A stretch of DNA of 64,000 nt from JBOHRE01 sp050732635 (GTDB lineage: Bacteria; Gemmatimonadota; Gemmatimonadetes; Longimicrobiales; RSA9): NCBI GenBank assembly GCA_050732635.1, contig JBOHRE010000003.1:1-64000 (forward strand), given 5' to 3'. Below are positions 8,555 through 17,223 of this stretch, in pieces. Made by a program: the position numbers and the translations under genes. The stretch's first letter is position 1. Every line of letters begins with the position of its first letter. The notes beneath the pieces were generated by a model that saw only the letters and a list, made by a program, of their open reading frames with translations, did not search any database and had not been told where the DNA came from.

Positions 8555-10114
8555 CTAATCGGCGAACGCTGCGGCTTCGGGGCGCTCGGCCGCTGCCGCG
8601 CGCTCGAATCGATAACGGTGCGCGGCGCCGCCGTTGACGGCCGTATCCCAGAGCACGGGCAGGTCTCTGAGCCAGCCGCCAGCGACCGCGAGAAGCGCTA
8701 CGCAAAGCGTGGCCACCCGGAGCCGCTGCTGCGGCTTCCAACGCAATCGTTCGACGGCCAGCCGCGGTGCGGCCAGCACGATTGCCGCCGGCACGACCAG
8801 CAGCGCGTGCAGCGGCACGGCATACCGCGACAGCGAGTATGTCACGCCGAAGACCAGGGTCGCGTGGCCGATGTACAGCAGCGCGAAGCCGCGGAATGCC
8901 GATGGCGCCATCACCGCCAGGCCCGCGAAGCCGGCGATCACGAGCCCGGCGAAGAAGGCGGCACTCACAGGCGTGAGCAGCGGCGACAACCATTTTCTGG
9001 CCCGCGGGCCGTACCAGCCGTTGCGCAGGTGGCGGAGCAGGAACGAATCGAGCGTCCAGAGGTGCTGCGCTTCCCAGGCGGCCTTTCGAAGAAAGCGATC
9101 GGGCGCAGCGGCTATATTGGCGCGCGCGAGCTCCATGGCAGCCGCTTGCGCGCGCGCCGCATCGTGGACGACGAGCTGCTCGTAGCGCTCACCACCGATC
9201 CGGCCGAACCGCTCGCTCCAAAAGTCGTCCTTGTCGACGTACGCGGCTTCGGGCTGATTACCGACCAGAAAATTGAAGGGGCCGTTGCTATCGACCAGGA
9301 TCGGCGCGCCAGTCACCTCGAGATTACGCAGCGTCCAGGGCATGACCACGAACAGGGCAGCGCAGGTCAGCAGCGCAAACCGAGCGGCGAAGCCCGACCA
9401 GCTCGGCATCGTCCACCCACCAGCCGCCGCCGGCGTGGTGGCTGCGCGGCGCCGTCGCTGGATCTGCAGTGCGCCCCACGGCAGGAGCAGCGGCGCAAAG
9501 CTCAGGATGATAGGCCGAGTCAGACCCGCGAGGCCGAGTGCCAGCCCGGCTACCGCCCAAGGGGCGAGGCCGTTCTCGTGGATGGCCACAAGAAGCCGGT
9601 CGATCAGCACTAGGAGCAGGAACAGGAACAGCGTCTCCGACCATAGCCGGTGCGAGAAGGACACGAGCACAGGATCAAACGCAATCAGGCCCGCCGCCAC
9701 ACGGCCAACAGTAAGCCCGAAGTGGCGCCGTGTGATCCTGTAAACCAGCAATATGGTGAGGGTGCTAAGCACTGCCTGCGCAAGCCGAGCGCCGACCGAG
9801 CCGAGTCCCAGCGCAAGAAAGGCCGCCAGGAACGCGGGATAGAGCGGTGGTCGGAACGTAGTCGGGAATCTACCCTCAGAGGCGATGCTCTCGGCGAGCG
9901 TCAAATACACGGCTTCGTCGAGAATCGGACGCTGCGTGTCGGCGATCAGTGCGAGGACGGTCTTGAGTGCCAATGACGTAAGAGCGATCGTGAGCAGTAC
10001 GCGGTCCGGGCCGCCGCGTGAGACCGGCGAGGTCCCCGGTCTGCTGTCGGGCTCAAACATCGGAGCCACCGTCGCGTCGCTGAGCTCTCCCATCGCGTTG
10101 CGCACAGAGTTCAA
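8555..10114 (-). CDS. GT-C fold membrane glycosyltransferase (GT39/ArnT-like)
   Basis: 519 residues with multiple helices. The first extracytoplasmic loop has R-P-I-L-D-E-A-V-Y near residue 67, the acidic signature of the ArnT/PMT-like superfamily, then F-R-P-P-L-Y-P-A-F-L-A-A-F. It ends with a short soluble tail. The probable start is TTG at 10114, whose TTGA overlaps the stop of the upstream phosphatase-superfamily gene; an ATG seven codons inside is the alternative. The tight junction indicates co-transcription with the four alkaline-phosphatase-superfamily paralogues and suggests work on the same polymer. Confidence 0.85.
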   Translation of the reverse strand: MNSVRNAMGELSDATVAPMFEPDSRPGTSPVSRGGPDRVLLTIALTSLALKTVLALIADTQRPILDEAVYLTLAESIASEGRFPTTFRPPLYPAFLAAFLALGLGSVGARLAQAVLSTLTILLVYRITRRHFGLTVGRVAAGLIAFDPVLVSFSHRLWSETLFLFLLLVLIDRLLVAIHENGLAPWAVAGLALGLAGLTRPIILSFAPLLLPWGALQIQRRRRAATTPAAAGGWTMPSWSGFAARFALLTCAALFVVMPWTLRNLEVTGAPILVDSNGPFNFLVGNQPEAAYVDKDDFWSERFGRIGGERYEQLVVHDAARAQAAAMELARANIAAAPDRFLRKAAWEAQHLWTLDSFLLRHLRNGWYGPRARKWLSPLLTPVSAAFFAGLVIAGFAGLAVMAPSAFRGFALLYIGHATLVFGVTYSLSRYAVPLHALLVVPAAIVLAAPRLAVERLRWKPQQRLRVATLCVALLAVAGGWLRDLPVLWDTAVNGGAAHRYRFERAAAAERPEAAAFAD

Positions 10115-11994
10115 CGATCGTGTGCGCGCGCGCGGCGAAATGGCTGGAGCAGATGCATGGCATCTGGCGAATCAGCGAGGTTCGCGCGTTCGCCCGGGTC
10201 CATCTCGAGATCATAGAGCTCCTCACCGCCCCCACTCGTCCATATGTAATGTATGCCGTTCTCGACCAGGGAAACCATGTCGCCGTTCGCCGCTGGATAC
10301 CATTGCGGTAAGCGCACGCCTTGCGTTACCTCCGAACGGACAGGTCCCCGAGACCCGTACGTGCTGGATTCCCAGTATCGCGCCATCGAATTCCCCGGAA
10401 ACGACGCGGCGGTGTCGAACGTCAACTCTGCGATAGTCGAAGCGAGATCCGTCAGGCCGACCGAATGCTCGACTCTTACGCCTTGCGGGACGCCCGGTGG
10501 ATAGAAGATCAGCAGTGGGACGTGCAGCGCGGGCATGTACAAGGTATGTCCATGCAGGTAGGCGCCGTGCTCTCCGAATTCCTCGCCGTGGTCGGATGTG
10601 ACGATCACGAGCGTGTTGTCGAGCAGCCGCCGATCCTCGAGCGCCTCGAATAGAGCCGCTATTTGCGCATCTATGTACAAGATCGACGCGTCGTAGCTAT
10701 TGATCTCCAGGCGTAAATCGTCGGGATCCATACCGTCGCGACGCTGTCCTGGAGTTGTGCGACGCAGAGGGCTCAAGCGGCCTGGCCGGTCGGCCCCCGC
10801 GATTACGTGATAAAACGAGTCCGGCGGCAAATACGGGTCGTGCGCATCGAAATAGTTCAGAAAGGCGAAGAATCGGCGGTCGCTAGGCGAGTCGATCCAG
10901 CGCAGGAATTCCTCGTTGATCGTCGCTGCGCTCCTGCGCCCGAGGAGCTCATCCGTGCCGATCAGCGCTCGCAACGCGCGTCGCGGGGCGATCATGCGGC
11001 CGAGCGTTGAGCTCCTAATGAGCTCTGCGACGGAAATCGGATGATCCACATACGTATGGAACCCGCGATCGAGGCCGGTTTCATACGTCGCATATATCAA
11101 GTTCGCGACGAAACCGCCCGTCCGATATCCACGTTCCGAAAAGAACTCTGCCAGCGTGGGCTCGGCCTCATCCAAGGGGACGAGCCAATCCGCAGACAGC
11201 TGGTGTGGCAAGAGCCCGGTGAAGATGCTCGCGTGCGACGGAAGCGTCCATGGCGCGGGCGACAGCGCCTGGTCGAACACCACGCTGCGCGCCGCGAGCC
11301 GGTCGAGCCACGGTGTCGTCGACCGTGCGTACCCGTACAGGCTGAGGTTGGCGGCCCGGACGGTGTCCAGGATGATGAGCAAAACGTTCGGGCCTCGCTG
11401 TAAAGTGGAGGCAGCTCGTCCACCGCCAGCTTTCCCGATCGCGTGAGTCGCGCTGAGCCCGAAGCCGAAAAGAACCACTGCCGCCGCAAGCCACGGGGTG
11501 GTCCGGCGGAGGAGCTGCCCGAAGTCAGGTGGTGCAGCCGCAGCTCTACGCGCGGCGGCTGCTGCGATGCCGATCACGAGCAGCAGAAAAGCTATCCAAT
11601 GGAGCCGCTGAAACAGGTACGGGAACAGGACCACGAGCACCGCCGGAATTGCCAGCACGAAGACTGTCGCATCAGTGCGAGTCCAGCGAGGCCGGTACTT
11701 AGCGATCACGGCAATGACGAGCGCGGCCAGGCCGAAGAAAACGACATAAACGATTGGCACCATCCAAGCGTAGTGTGGGCTTCGATGGATGAATTCGCCA
11801 AGCACGAAGCGACGAACAGTAATACTCGAGGCATCCGCGAGCCCTGTAAGCAACGCGAACCAGAGCCCAATACGGATTACTTCGCGGCTACTGGATGTCT
11901 CCCGGTCGGCGACGCTGGGCCTCGGCTCACGACCGCGATGTGTATCTAGGTGTTGGGGATGCGCCCTCGGCCGCGACACTGGTTTCATGGTCAT
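10111..11994 (-). CDS. Membrane alkaline phosphatase/sulfatase superfamily protein, paralogue 1
   Basis: 627 residues: about five N-terminal helices (residues 40-185), then an extracytoplasmic catalytic domain. Metal-site motifs are N-V-L-L-I-I-L-D-T (Asp210) and T-S-D-H-G-E-E-F-G-E-H-G. At the nucleophile position, where sulfatases have C/S-x-P-x-R for formylglycine, the sequence is W-T-L-P-S-H with Thr250. Thr is the nucleophile of LtaS- and EptA-type phosphotransferases, so I infer a phosphate-ester transferase or hydrolase rather than a formylglycine sulfatase. ATG 11994 overlaps the stop of paralogue 2. Substrate unknown. Confidence 0.85.
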   Translation of the reverse strand: MTMKPVSRPRAHPQHLDTHRGREPRPSVADRETSSSREVIRIGLWFALLTGLADASSITVRRFVLGEFIHRSPHYAWMVPIVYVVFFGLAALVIAVIAKYRPRWTRTDATVFVLAIPAVLVVLFPYLFQRLHWIAFLLLVIGIAAAAARRAAAAPPDFGQLLRRTTPWLAAAVVLFGFGLSATHAIGKAGGGRAASTLQRGPNVLLIILDTVRAANLSLYGYARSTTPWLDRLAARSVVFDQALSPAPWTLPSHASIFTGLLPHQLSADWLVPLDEAEPTLAEFFSERGYRTGGFVANLIYATYETGLDRGFHTYVDHPISVAELIRSSTLGRMIAPRRALRALIGTDELLGRRSAATINEEFLRWIDSPSDRRFFAFLNYFDAHDPYLPPDSFYHVIAGADRPGRLSPLRRTTPGQRRDGMDPDDLRLEINSYDASILYIDAQIAALFEALEDRRLLDNTLVIVTSDHGEEFGEHGAYLHGHTLYMPALHVPLLIFYPPGVPQGVRVEHSVGLTDLASTIAELTFDTAASFPGNSMARYWESSTYGSRGPVRSEVTQGVRLPQWYPAANGDMVSLVENGIHYIWTSGGGEELYDLEMDPGERANLADSPDAMHLLQPFRRARAHDR

Positions 11995-13880
11995 GGCCGC
12001 TGAACACCGGCCACGGCCGGCGCGTCTTCGATCTCCACTCGCCAGTCCAGCACGCCGGGTTCCGACCGTCGATGCAAGTCTGCACGGAGGGAACGGAGCA
12101 CGAAGGAGGTCCGCTCCTCATCCGCCAGATTGTGCAGTTGCTGGGGATCACTCTCGAGCTCGTAGAGCTCTTCCGCTCCGGACTCGTACAGTGTGAACTG
12201 CCACCGGCGCGTCACGACCGCAGCCAGCCAACCTCGCGAGCTGGGCCAGTTCGCATCGACCATCGACCGGCGCGCGAGCTCCGCGAGAACGGCAGGCGGC
12301 GAGGTCGCGGCCTGGAACATCGAGGGCTGCGGGAAGCTCGACTCGAAACCCAGCAGCTCGGCGATCGTCGTCGGAATCTGGGCCACACCGACCACCTGGC
12401 TCACGCGCTCGCCGACCGGCAGCCCAGCACCAGAGCGAACGATCATCGGGATGTGCAGCTGCTCGCGATACAGGCTGTGGCCGTGGTACATCATACCGTG
12501 CTCGCCCCAGCTCTCGCCGTGATCGGAGGTGACGATGATGACCGTATTGTCGAACAGGCCGCGGTCGTCCAACGCCTCGAACAGACGCCCCAGCTCGCTA
12601 TCCAGGTACGCGATCGACTCGTCATAGCGGTCGACCATGCTGCGCAGCTCGGCCTCGTCGGGCAGTGTGATATCGTCGCTCAAGGCACCGATATCGATCT
12701 CCCTGGGCCTCTCGCTCACCGGCGCCACAGCCGAAAATCGGCCCCGGTAGCCCTCGGGCGGGAGGTAGGGCCCGTGCACATCGAAATAGTTCACGAAGGC
12801 GAAGAACGGACGCTCGCCGAGCGCGTCGATCCAGCGCAGAAGATCCGCGTTCACATCGGCCGCCCACTTGCGACCGGGCACATCGATCAGCCCGAATCGC
12901 GGCAGTACCTCATAGGCCAGCCGCCGGCCCAGAACCGTACGCGCCACAGCGTCGCCCAGTGAACCCCAGAAGTCTTCGTAATGGATGAAGCCTCGATCGA
13001 GACCGGTCTGGCGACCCACCCAGAACGTGTTGGCTATGAAGCCGCCGGTGGCGTAGCCGCGCTCCTGGAGGAACTCCGCAAGTGTGGGGAAACGGTCATC
13101 CAGGTAGGGACGCCGCATGACCCCGGCTCGGTGCTCGTGCAGCGCGCGCCCGGTCATCATCGTGGCGTGTGTGGGCAGCGTCCACGACGACGTCGCGTAG
13201 GCGTTCTCGAACAGCACACCCTGCCGCGCCAGGCTGTCGAGGTGGGGCGAAGTCGCCCGTGGGTAGCCGTAGCTCGAGAGGTGGTCTGCTCGCTGCGTGT
13301 CCAGCACCAACAGGAGCACGTTCTGCGAGCGCGTGGCCGGTTCCGGAAGCCGTCTCAATGCGAGGGCTTCGCGAGTGCGAGCAACACCAGCCAGACCCGC
13401 GAACAGCACCAGTACGGCGGCTGCCAGCGCCGGCAGCGTGCGTCGCACCAGCCGAGCGGCGGCAGCGCGACGTCGCCGGTACAGCCGCGCGGCGGCGACA
13501 CCGACGCCGGCGCCGAGTACACCCGCCGCGAGATCGGAGATGCCAAGGCCGGGCAACGTGGTCGCGAGGAATGCGCCGCCGCCGACGAGAAGCGCGACGA
13601 GCACACTGTCCCACGGCGCGCGCCGTATGATGAAGGCCAAGCCGCTGCTCAGCAGGGCGACCGCCGCGAAGACGAAGGCGTAGAACAGCGGTGCAAAGGC
13701 GAGCACGTACGCCGAGTTACCAGTTCGCCATGACAGCGCTCCGGGCACGAAGCCCAACGCCACGAACAGAAAGGCTTCGATGAGGCCGTAGACGAGTCCG
13801 AGCCAGACGGCAAGAGACAGCAGACGGAGCTGCGAATGCGAGTGCGTCAATTCGGCGCCCTCCTCGAACGGCTCGCCCAT
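11991..13880 (-). CDS. Membrane alkaline phosphatase/sulfatase superfamily protein, paralogue 2
   Basis: 629 residues with the same plan as its neighbours: about five N-terminal helices, then a catalytic domain. Asp194 lies in N-V-L-L-L-V-L-D-T-Q-R-A-D, the nucleophile region is W-T-L-P-T-H (Thr234), and the second metal site is T-S-D-H-G-E-S-W-G-E-H-G. As in the other copies the formylglycine Cys/Ser is replaced by Thr. The ATG at 13880 gives a 34-bp overlap with paralogue 3, which suggests coupling, although a start a few codons inside is possible. It is the most divergent of the four around the first metal motif. Confidence 0.83.
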   Translation of the reverse strand: MGEPFEEGAELTHSHSQLRLLSLAVWLGLVYGLIEAFLFVALGFVPGALSWRTGNSAYVLAFAPLFYAFVFAAVALLSSGLAFIIRRAPWDSVLVALLVGGGAFLATTLPGLGISDLAAGVLGAGVGVAAARLYRRRRAAAARLVRRTLPALAAAVLVLFAGLAGVARTREALALRRLPEPATRSQNVLLLVLDTQRADHLSSYGYPRATSPHLDSLARQGVLFENAYATSSWTLPTHATMMTGRALHEHRAGVMRRPYLDDRFPTLAEFLQERGYATGGFIANTFWVGRQTGLDRGFIHYEDFWGSLGDAVARTVLGRRLAYEVLPRFGLIDVPGRKWAADVNADLLRWIDALGERPFFAFVNYFDVHGPYLPPEGYRGRFSAVAPVSERPREIDIGALSDDITLPDEAELRSMVDRYDESIAYLDSELGRLFEALDDRGLFDNTVIIVTSDHGESWGEHGMMYHGHSLYREQLHIPMIVRSGAGLPVGERVSQVVGVAQIPTTIAELLGFESSFPQPSMFQAATSPPAVLAELARRSMVDANWPSSRGWLAAVVTRRWQFTLYESGAEELYELESDPQQLHNLADEERTSFVLRSLRADLHRRSEPGVLDWRVEIEDAPAVAGVQRP

Positions 13881-15676
13881 TGGACCGGCGGGACGGTCGC
13901 GGTGCCGGATCGCGCCGGATGCGCACGCTCTGCCTCTTTCAGCCGCTGCCGCATTCCCTTCAGGATGGGCTCCGCTGATCGGCTACGGGACAGATCGACC
14001 ATCTCTCGAGGATCGCGACGGAGGTCGTACAATTCCTCACGCCCATTTCGGTAATGGATATAATGCCAGTCTTTCATCACGATCGAGGCGTTGCGACCGA
14101 GCTCGGACACGGCGACAGCCGTATCAGCCGTCGCGCGCGCATTTGCCCACAGCCGGGTCAGCGGGCGCCCCGGGACTGCGGCAGCACGGTGTCCGACCAG
14201 CTCGAGCACGGTCGCAGGAAGATCCCGTAGCGTCGCCGGTGCCGGGATCCGCTGCCCAGCAGGTATCGCGGAGCTTCCGGGGAACGAGATCAGGAGCGGC
14301 ACGTGCAGCGCCGGCATGTAGAGACTCGTGGCATGGCCGGTGCGGCCATGCTCCCCGAAGAGCTCGCCGTGATCCGACGTTATGATCAGGATCGTGTTGT
14401 CGAGAATGTTTCGGCTGTCGAGCTCATCGAGCAGTCGACCGATTTCGTGATCCATGTATGCTATCGCGGCATCGTACCGGCGGACCGCCTCCCGACCGCT
14501 TCGCGGCTGCGCCCCGAACGAGCCGAACCAGCGCTCCGTAAAATCCGCCTCGCGCTGCTCGGCACTTTGCCACAGCGTATCAAACGCTTCCGGAGCCGAA
14601 TACGGCCGGTGCGCATCGAAATAGTTGAGAAATGCAAAGAACGGCCGCTCGCTCGTATCCAGCCACGCGAGAAATTCCGCGTTTACTTCCGCGGCACTCT
14701 TCCGCGAGCTGGTCCGCTCCTCGATATCCTCGAAGTAACGCGTCAGGTGGAGAAGCTGGCCGGGTGTGGAGCTCAGCAAGAGCTGCCACAGGTTGATCGG
14801 ACTGCTACTGAAATGGATGAATCCGCGGCCGAGGCCACTCTCCCGCGTCGTGTAATAGTAATTGGCCGTAAACGCAGCGGTTTGATAGCCGCTGTCGCGA
14901 AGCAGCTCCGCCAGCGTAGCATACCGTTCGCCGAGCGGCCGCTGGAAGCCGAACTCCAGCTCTCGTGGGTGTCGACCGGTGAAAATACTGGCGTGCGAAG
15001 GAAGCGTCCAAGGCGACGTGACGATCGCACGATCGAACACAACAGCGCGCTGAGCAATCCGTTCCAGTCGCGGTGTCGTCAAACGCTCGTAACCATACAG
15101 GCTGAGATTGGCGGCGCGTACGGTATCGAGGATGAGCAGGAGAACATTCGGCGATTCGGCTCGGGCCTGAGGCACGTCGGCAGAGCTGATCTGCTCGGCG
15201 GTCAAGCGCGTTCCGATAATGCCGACCATGAGGAAGCCCACGGCTGCGGCCATTGGTCCCGCCGTGACTCGGACCATCCGGCGAAACCCAGCCCAATGAG
15301 ACGCGGCCAGCCAACCGGTTTGGACCGCTAGACCGAGAGACAGCGCCGCCAGTGCAGCGGCGTGCCAGCGGTCTCCAACAACGAGGCTGAGCAAGCTCCC
15401 ATACGCGCACAATGCGAAGATGCCGACCACGAGCGCAGGATCCGCGAAGCGATCCCGGTATAGACTGGCGAGCCACAGCGCGAGTCCGACCAGACCGAAG
15501 AAGAGGACGTAGGAGAGGGGCGACATCCAGGCCACGTGAACGCTCGCCCACACGATCTCGTGGAGCGCGTACCGCTGGATCAACAGCACGGCGGCCTCGA
15601 CGAATCCGCAGATCAAGCCGAACCAAGCCGCGATCAGCAGAATCGGAGACCTCGTCCGCGCGCTGCCCAGTGCCAT
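13847..15676 (-). CDS. Membrane alkaline phosphatase/sulfatase superfamily protein, paralogue 3
   Basis: 609 residues from ATG 15676. The frame is open far upstream, but that stretch lies inside the preceding GT-C gene on the same strand. The chosen ATG overlaps that gene's stop as TGATG and begins the usual hydrophobic N-terminus. About five helices are followed by the catalytic domain: N-V-L-L-L-I-L-D-T (Asp184), W-T-L-P-S-H (Thr224) and T-S-D-H-G-E-L-F-G-E-H-G. The motif around the first metal site (A-A-N-L-S-L-Y-G-Y) is nearly identical to paralogue 1, pointing to tandem duplication. Predicted to act on a surface polymer in the periplasm. Confidence 0.85.
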   Translation of the reverse strand: MALGSARTRSPILLIAAWFGLICGFVEAAVLLIQRYALHEIVWASVHVAWMSPLSYVLFFGLVGLALWLASLYRDRFADPALVVGIFALCAYGSLLSLVVGDRWHAAALAALSLGLAVQTGWLAASHWAGFRRMVRVTAGPMAAAVGFLMVGIIGTRLTAEQISSADVPQARAESPNVLLLILDTVRAANLSLYGYERLTTPRLERIAQRAVVFDRAIVTSPWTLPSHASIFTGRHPRELEFGFQRPLGERYATLAELLRDSGYQTAAFTANYYYTTRESGLGRGFIHFSSSPINLWQLLLSSTPGQLLHLTRYFEDIEERTSSRKSAAEVNAEFLAWLDTSERPFFAFLNYFDAHRPYSAPEAFDTLWQSAEQREADFTERWFGSFGAQPRSGREAVRRYDAAIAYMDHEIGRLLDELDSRNILDNTILIITSDHGELFGEHGRTGHATSLYMPALHVPLLISFPGSSAIPAGQRIPAPATLRDLPATVLELVGHRAAAVPGRPLTRLWANARATADTAVAVSELGRNASIVMKDWHYIHYRNGREELYDLRRDPREMVDLSRSRSAEPILKGMRQRLKEAERAHPARSGTATVPPVQWASRSRRAPN

Positions 15677-17223
15677 CAGCTGCTCGGGTGTGGGGCAGCG
15701 ATTGGTGCTGCCACGCGGCGATCGCTTGGCGCCGCCGGAGCGACTGTCGAGAAGCGCCCGGTCCACCTGATGATCGCTACCATGAGCACGACTGCCGTGA
15801 GGTATGTGATAAGTCCCAGGCGCGGTGCCGATTCGATCAGCCAATCGACACTGAGCAAGGGCGCCGCGACCGCGAAGGCCAGGATGAAAGCTGCGAGCCG
15901 CGTCTCCCAAATCAATGCCGCCAGCGGTAATACCCAGAGAACGAACCACGGCCAGACGTGGCCGACCACCACGAACAGGATCAGCGCCATTACCGCCAGG
16001 CTCGCACGTGCCAGGTGCTTCGCATCGGGATTTCGAAACAGAGCCGCCAGGTAGTAGAGCAGGAGCCCCGTGCCGAGACCCGCGAACACCGCCGTTGCGA
16101 TCGGAACCGTCAGCGGCACGCCGGCCATGCGCGCGAGTGAAGCCAGCGCCACGCCCGGAGTCCAGAACACCCAGTTCTGCATCTGTCGAGTAGCGTCCAG
16201 CACGTGCGTGTCCCTGGCGAAAAGTAGCATGAGCCCGGCAGCTGCGAGAATCGATACACCCGCTCTGAGCAGATACCGCCGATCGGTGAGTCGGCGCTGC
16301 CGCCATGCGATGAGCAGCTCGAGTGCGGCCAGAGGCGCAGTCACATATTTCACCAGCGCGGATACGAACAGCGTCGGCATGGCCCAGCCTGACCAGCGCA
16401 GGGGCCGGCTGGCGCAGAAGAGCCAGAAAACCATGAAGAAGGCCATGACGATGTCGTTATGGCCTTCGCCGATCGTGAGATGGGCGGATACAGGCAGCCA
16501 TCCAAAGAACACGACAGTCAACGCCTCGTGAAGCGGCGAGCGGGTCCGCGCTTCGCGCCGCAGCAGGAACAGCGTGCCGATCCAACATCCCGCCAGCGTG
16601 AGTTTGAACAATAGGAAAGTAAGCCAGACGCTACTGCCGCCGAGCGCGGCGAGAAACGCGGCTACCAGACCCCAAGCGGGCCCATAGGTCATGCGATCGC
16701 CGAAATCCTCGACCGGTAGACCAGCCATCGCCGAGGTCGTGAACGCGTCGTAGTACGGGTTCGCGCCTGCGCCGATCATGCGACCCCAGATCACGGACAG
16801 CCAGAAATCCTGGGTGAACGCCGGTAGCGCGAAGACACTGATCAATGCGGCTCCGCAGGCGAAGCCGGTCAGGTTTCGGATCGCGCTGCAGTCGATCCGA
16901 TCCGGCGCCCTGGCGATTCGCCAGGCGACATACACGGCCGCCAGCGTTGCCAGGAGCAGGGGCCCAAAATAGACAAGCAGCCGAATGGCCGGCTCGGTCA
17001 GCGGGGAATCGCCGCTGACGTACCGAGCCAGCGCATCCCGAGCATCAGCCGGGAGCGGCATTGCGGCAGAGAATCGCTGCAGAAGGTCCAGCTCTCGAGG
17101 CTGCTCGATCTCACGCGGTGAGACTGGCGCCAATCCGAACGAGATCGGTACGAGCGCAGCGAAGGCAATGAGGTGGAGGAGCCCCGCCAGCCGGATGTCC
17201 CGGATCAGCTCACTTCCGTGCAT
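15676..17223 (-). CDS. GT-C type membrane mannosyltransferase-like protein (GT87/MptB-like)
   Basis: 515 residues from ATG 17223 (the frame opens nine codons earlier, deeper inside the upstream gene). A polytopic membrane protein. Its loop D-F-W-L-S-V-I-W-G-R-M-I-G-A-G-A-N-P-Y followed by M-T-Y-G-P-A-W-G resembles GT87 (DUF2029) and MptB-like polyprenyl-phosphomannose-dependent enzymes, where the D/E-x(n)-N-P-Y and Y-G-P loops are characteristic. Lies between paralogues 3 and 4 of the phosphatase-superfamily set, overlapping both by a few bases, so it probably helps build the polymer they modify. Family assignment is by motif memory only. Confidence 0.75.
   Translation of the reverse strand: MHGSELIRDIRLAGLLHLIAFAALVPISFGLAPVSPREIEQPRELDLLQRFSAAMPLPADARDALARYVSGDSPLTEPAIRLLVYFGPLLLATLAAVYVAWRIARAPDRIDCSAIRNLTGFACGAALISVFALPAFTQDFWLSVIWGRMIGAGANPYYDAFTTSAMAGLPVEDFGDRMTYGPAWGLVAAFLAALGGSSVWLTFLLFKLTLAGCWIGTLFLLRREARTRSPLHEALTVVFFGWLPVSAHLTIGEGHNDIVMAFFMVFWLFCASRPLRWSGWAMPTLFVSALVKYVTAPLAALELLIAWRQRRLTDRRYLLRAGVSILAAAGLMLLFARDTHVLDATRQMQNWVFWTPGVALASLARMAGVPLTVPIATAVFAGLGTGLLLYYLAALFRNPDAKHLARASLAVMALILFVVVGHVWPWFVLWVLPLAALIWETRLAAFILAFAVAAPLLSVDWLIESAPRLGLITYLTAVVLMVAIIRWTGRFSTVAPAAPSDRRVAAPIAAPHPSS

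Noticed and set aside
13847..16306. A single 819-residue protein extending paralogue 3 upstream
   Set aside because: The extra 210 residues are an out-of-frame reading of the preceding GT-C gene; the ATG at 15676 forms a TGATG junction and starts the conserved N-terminus.
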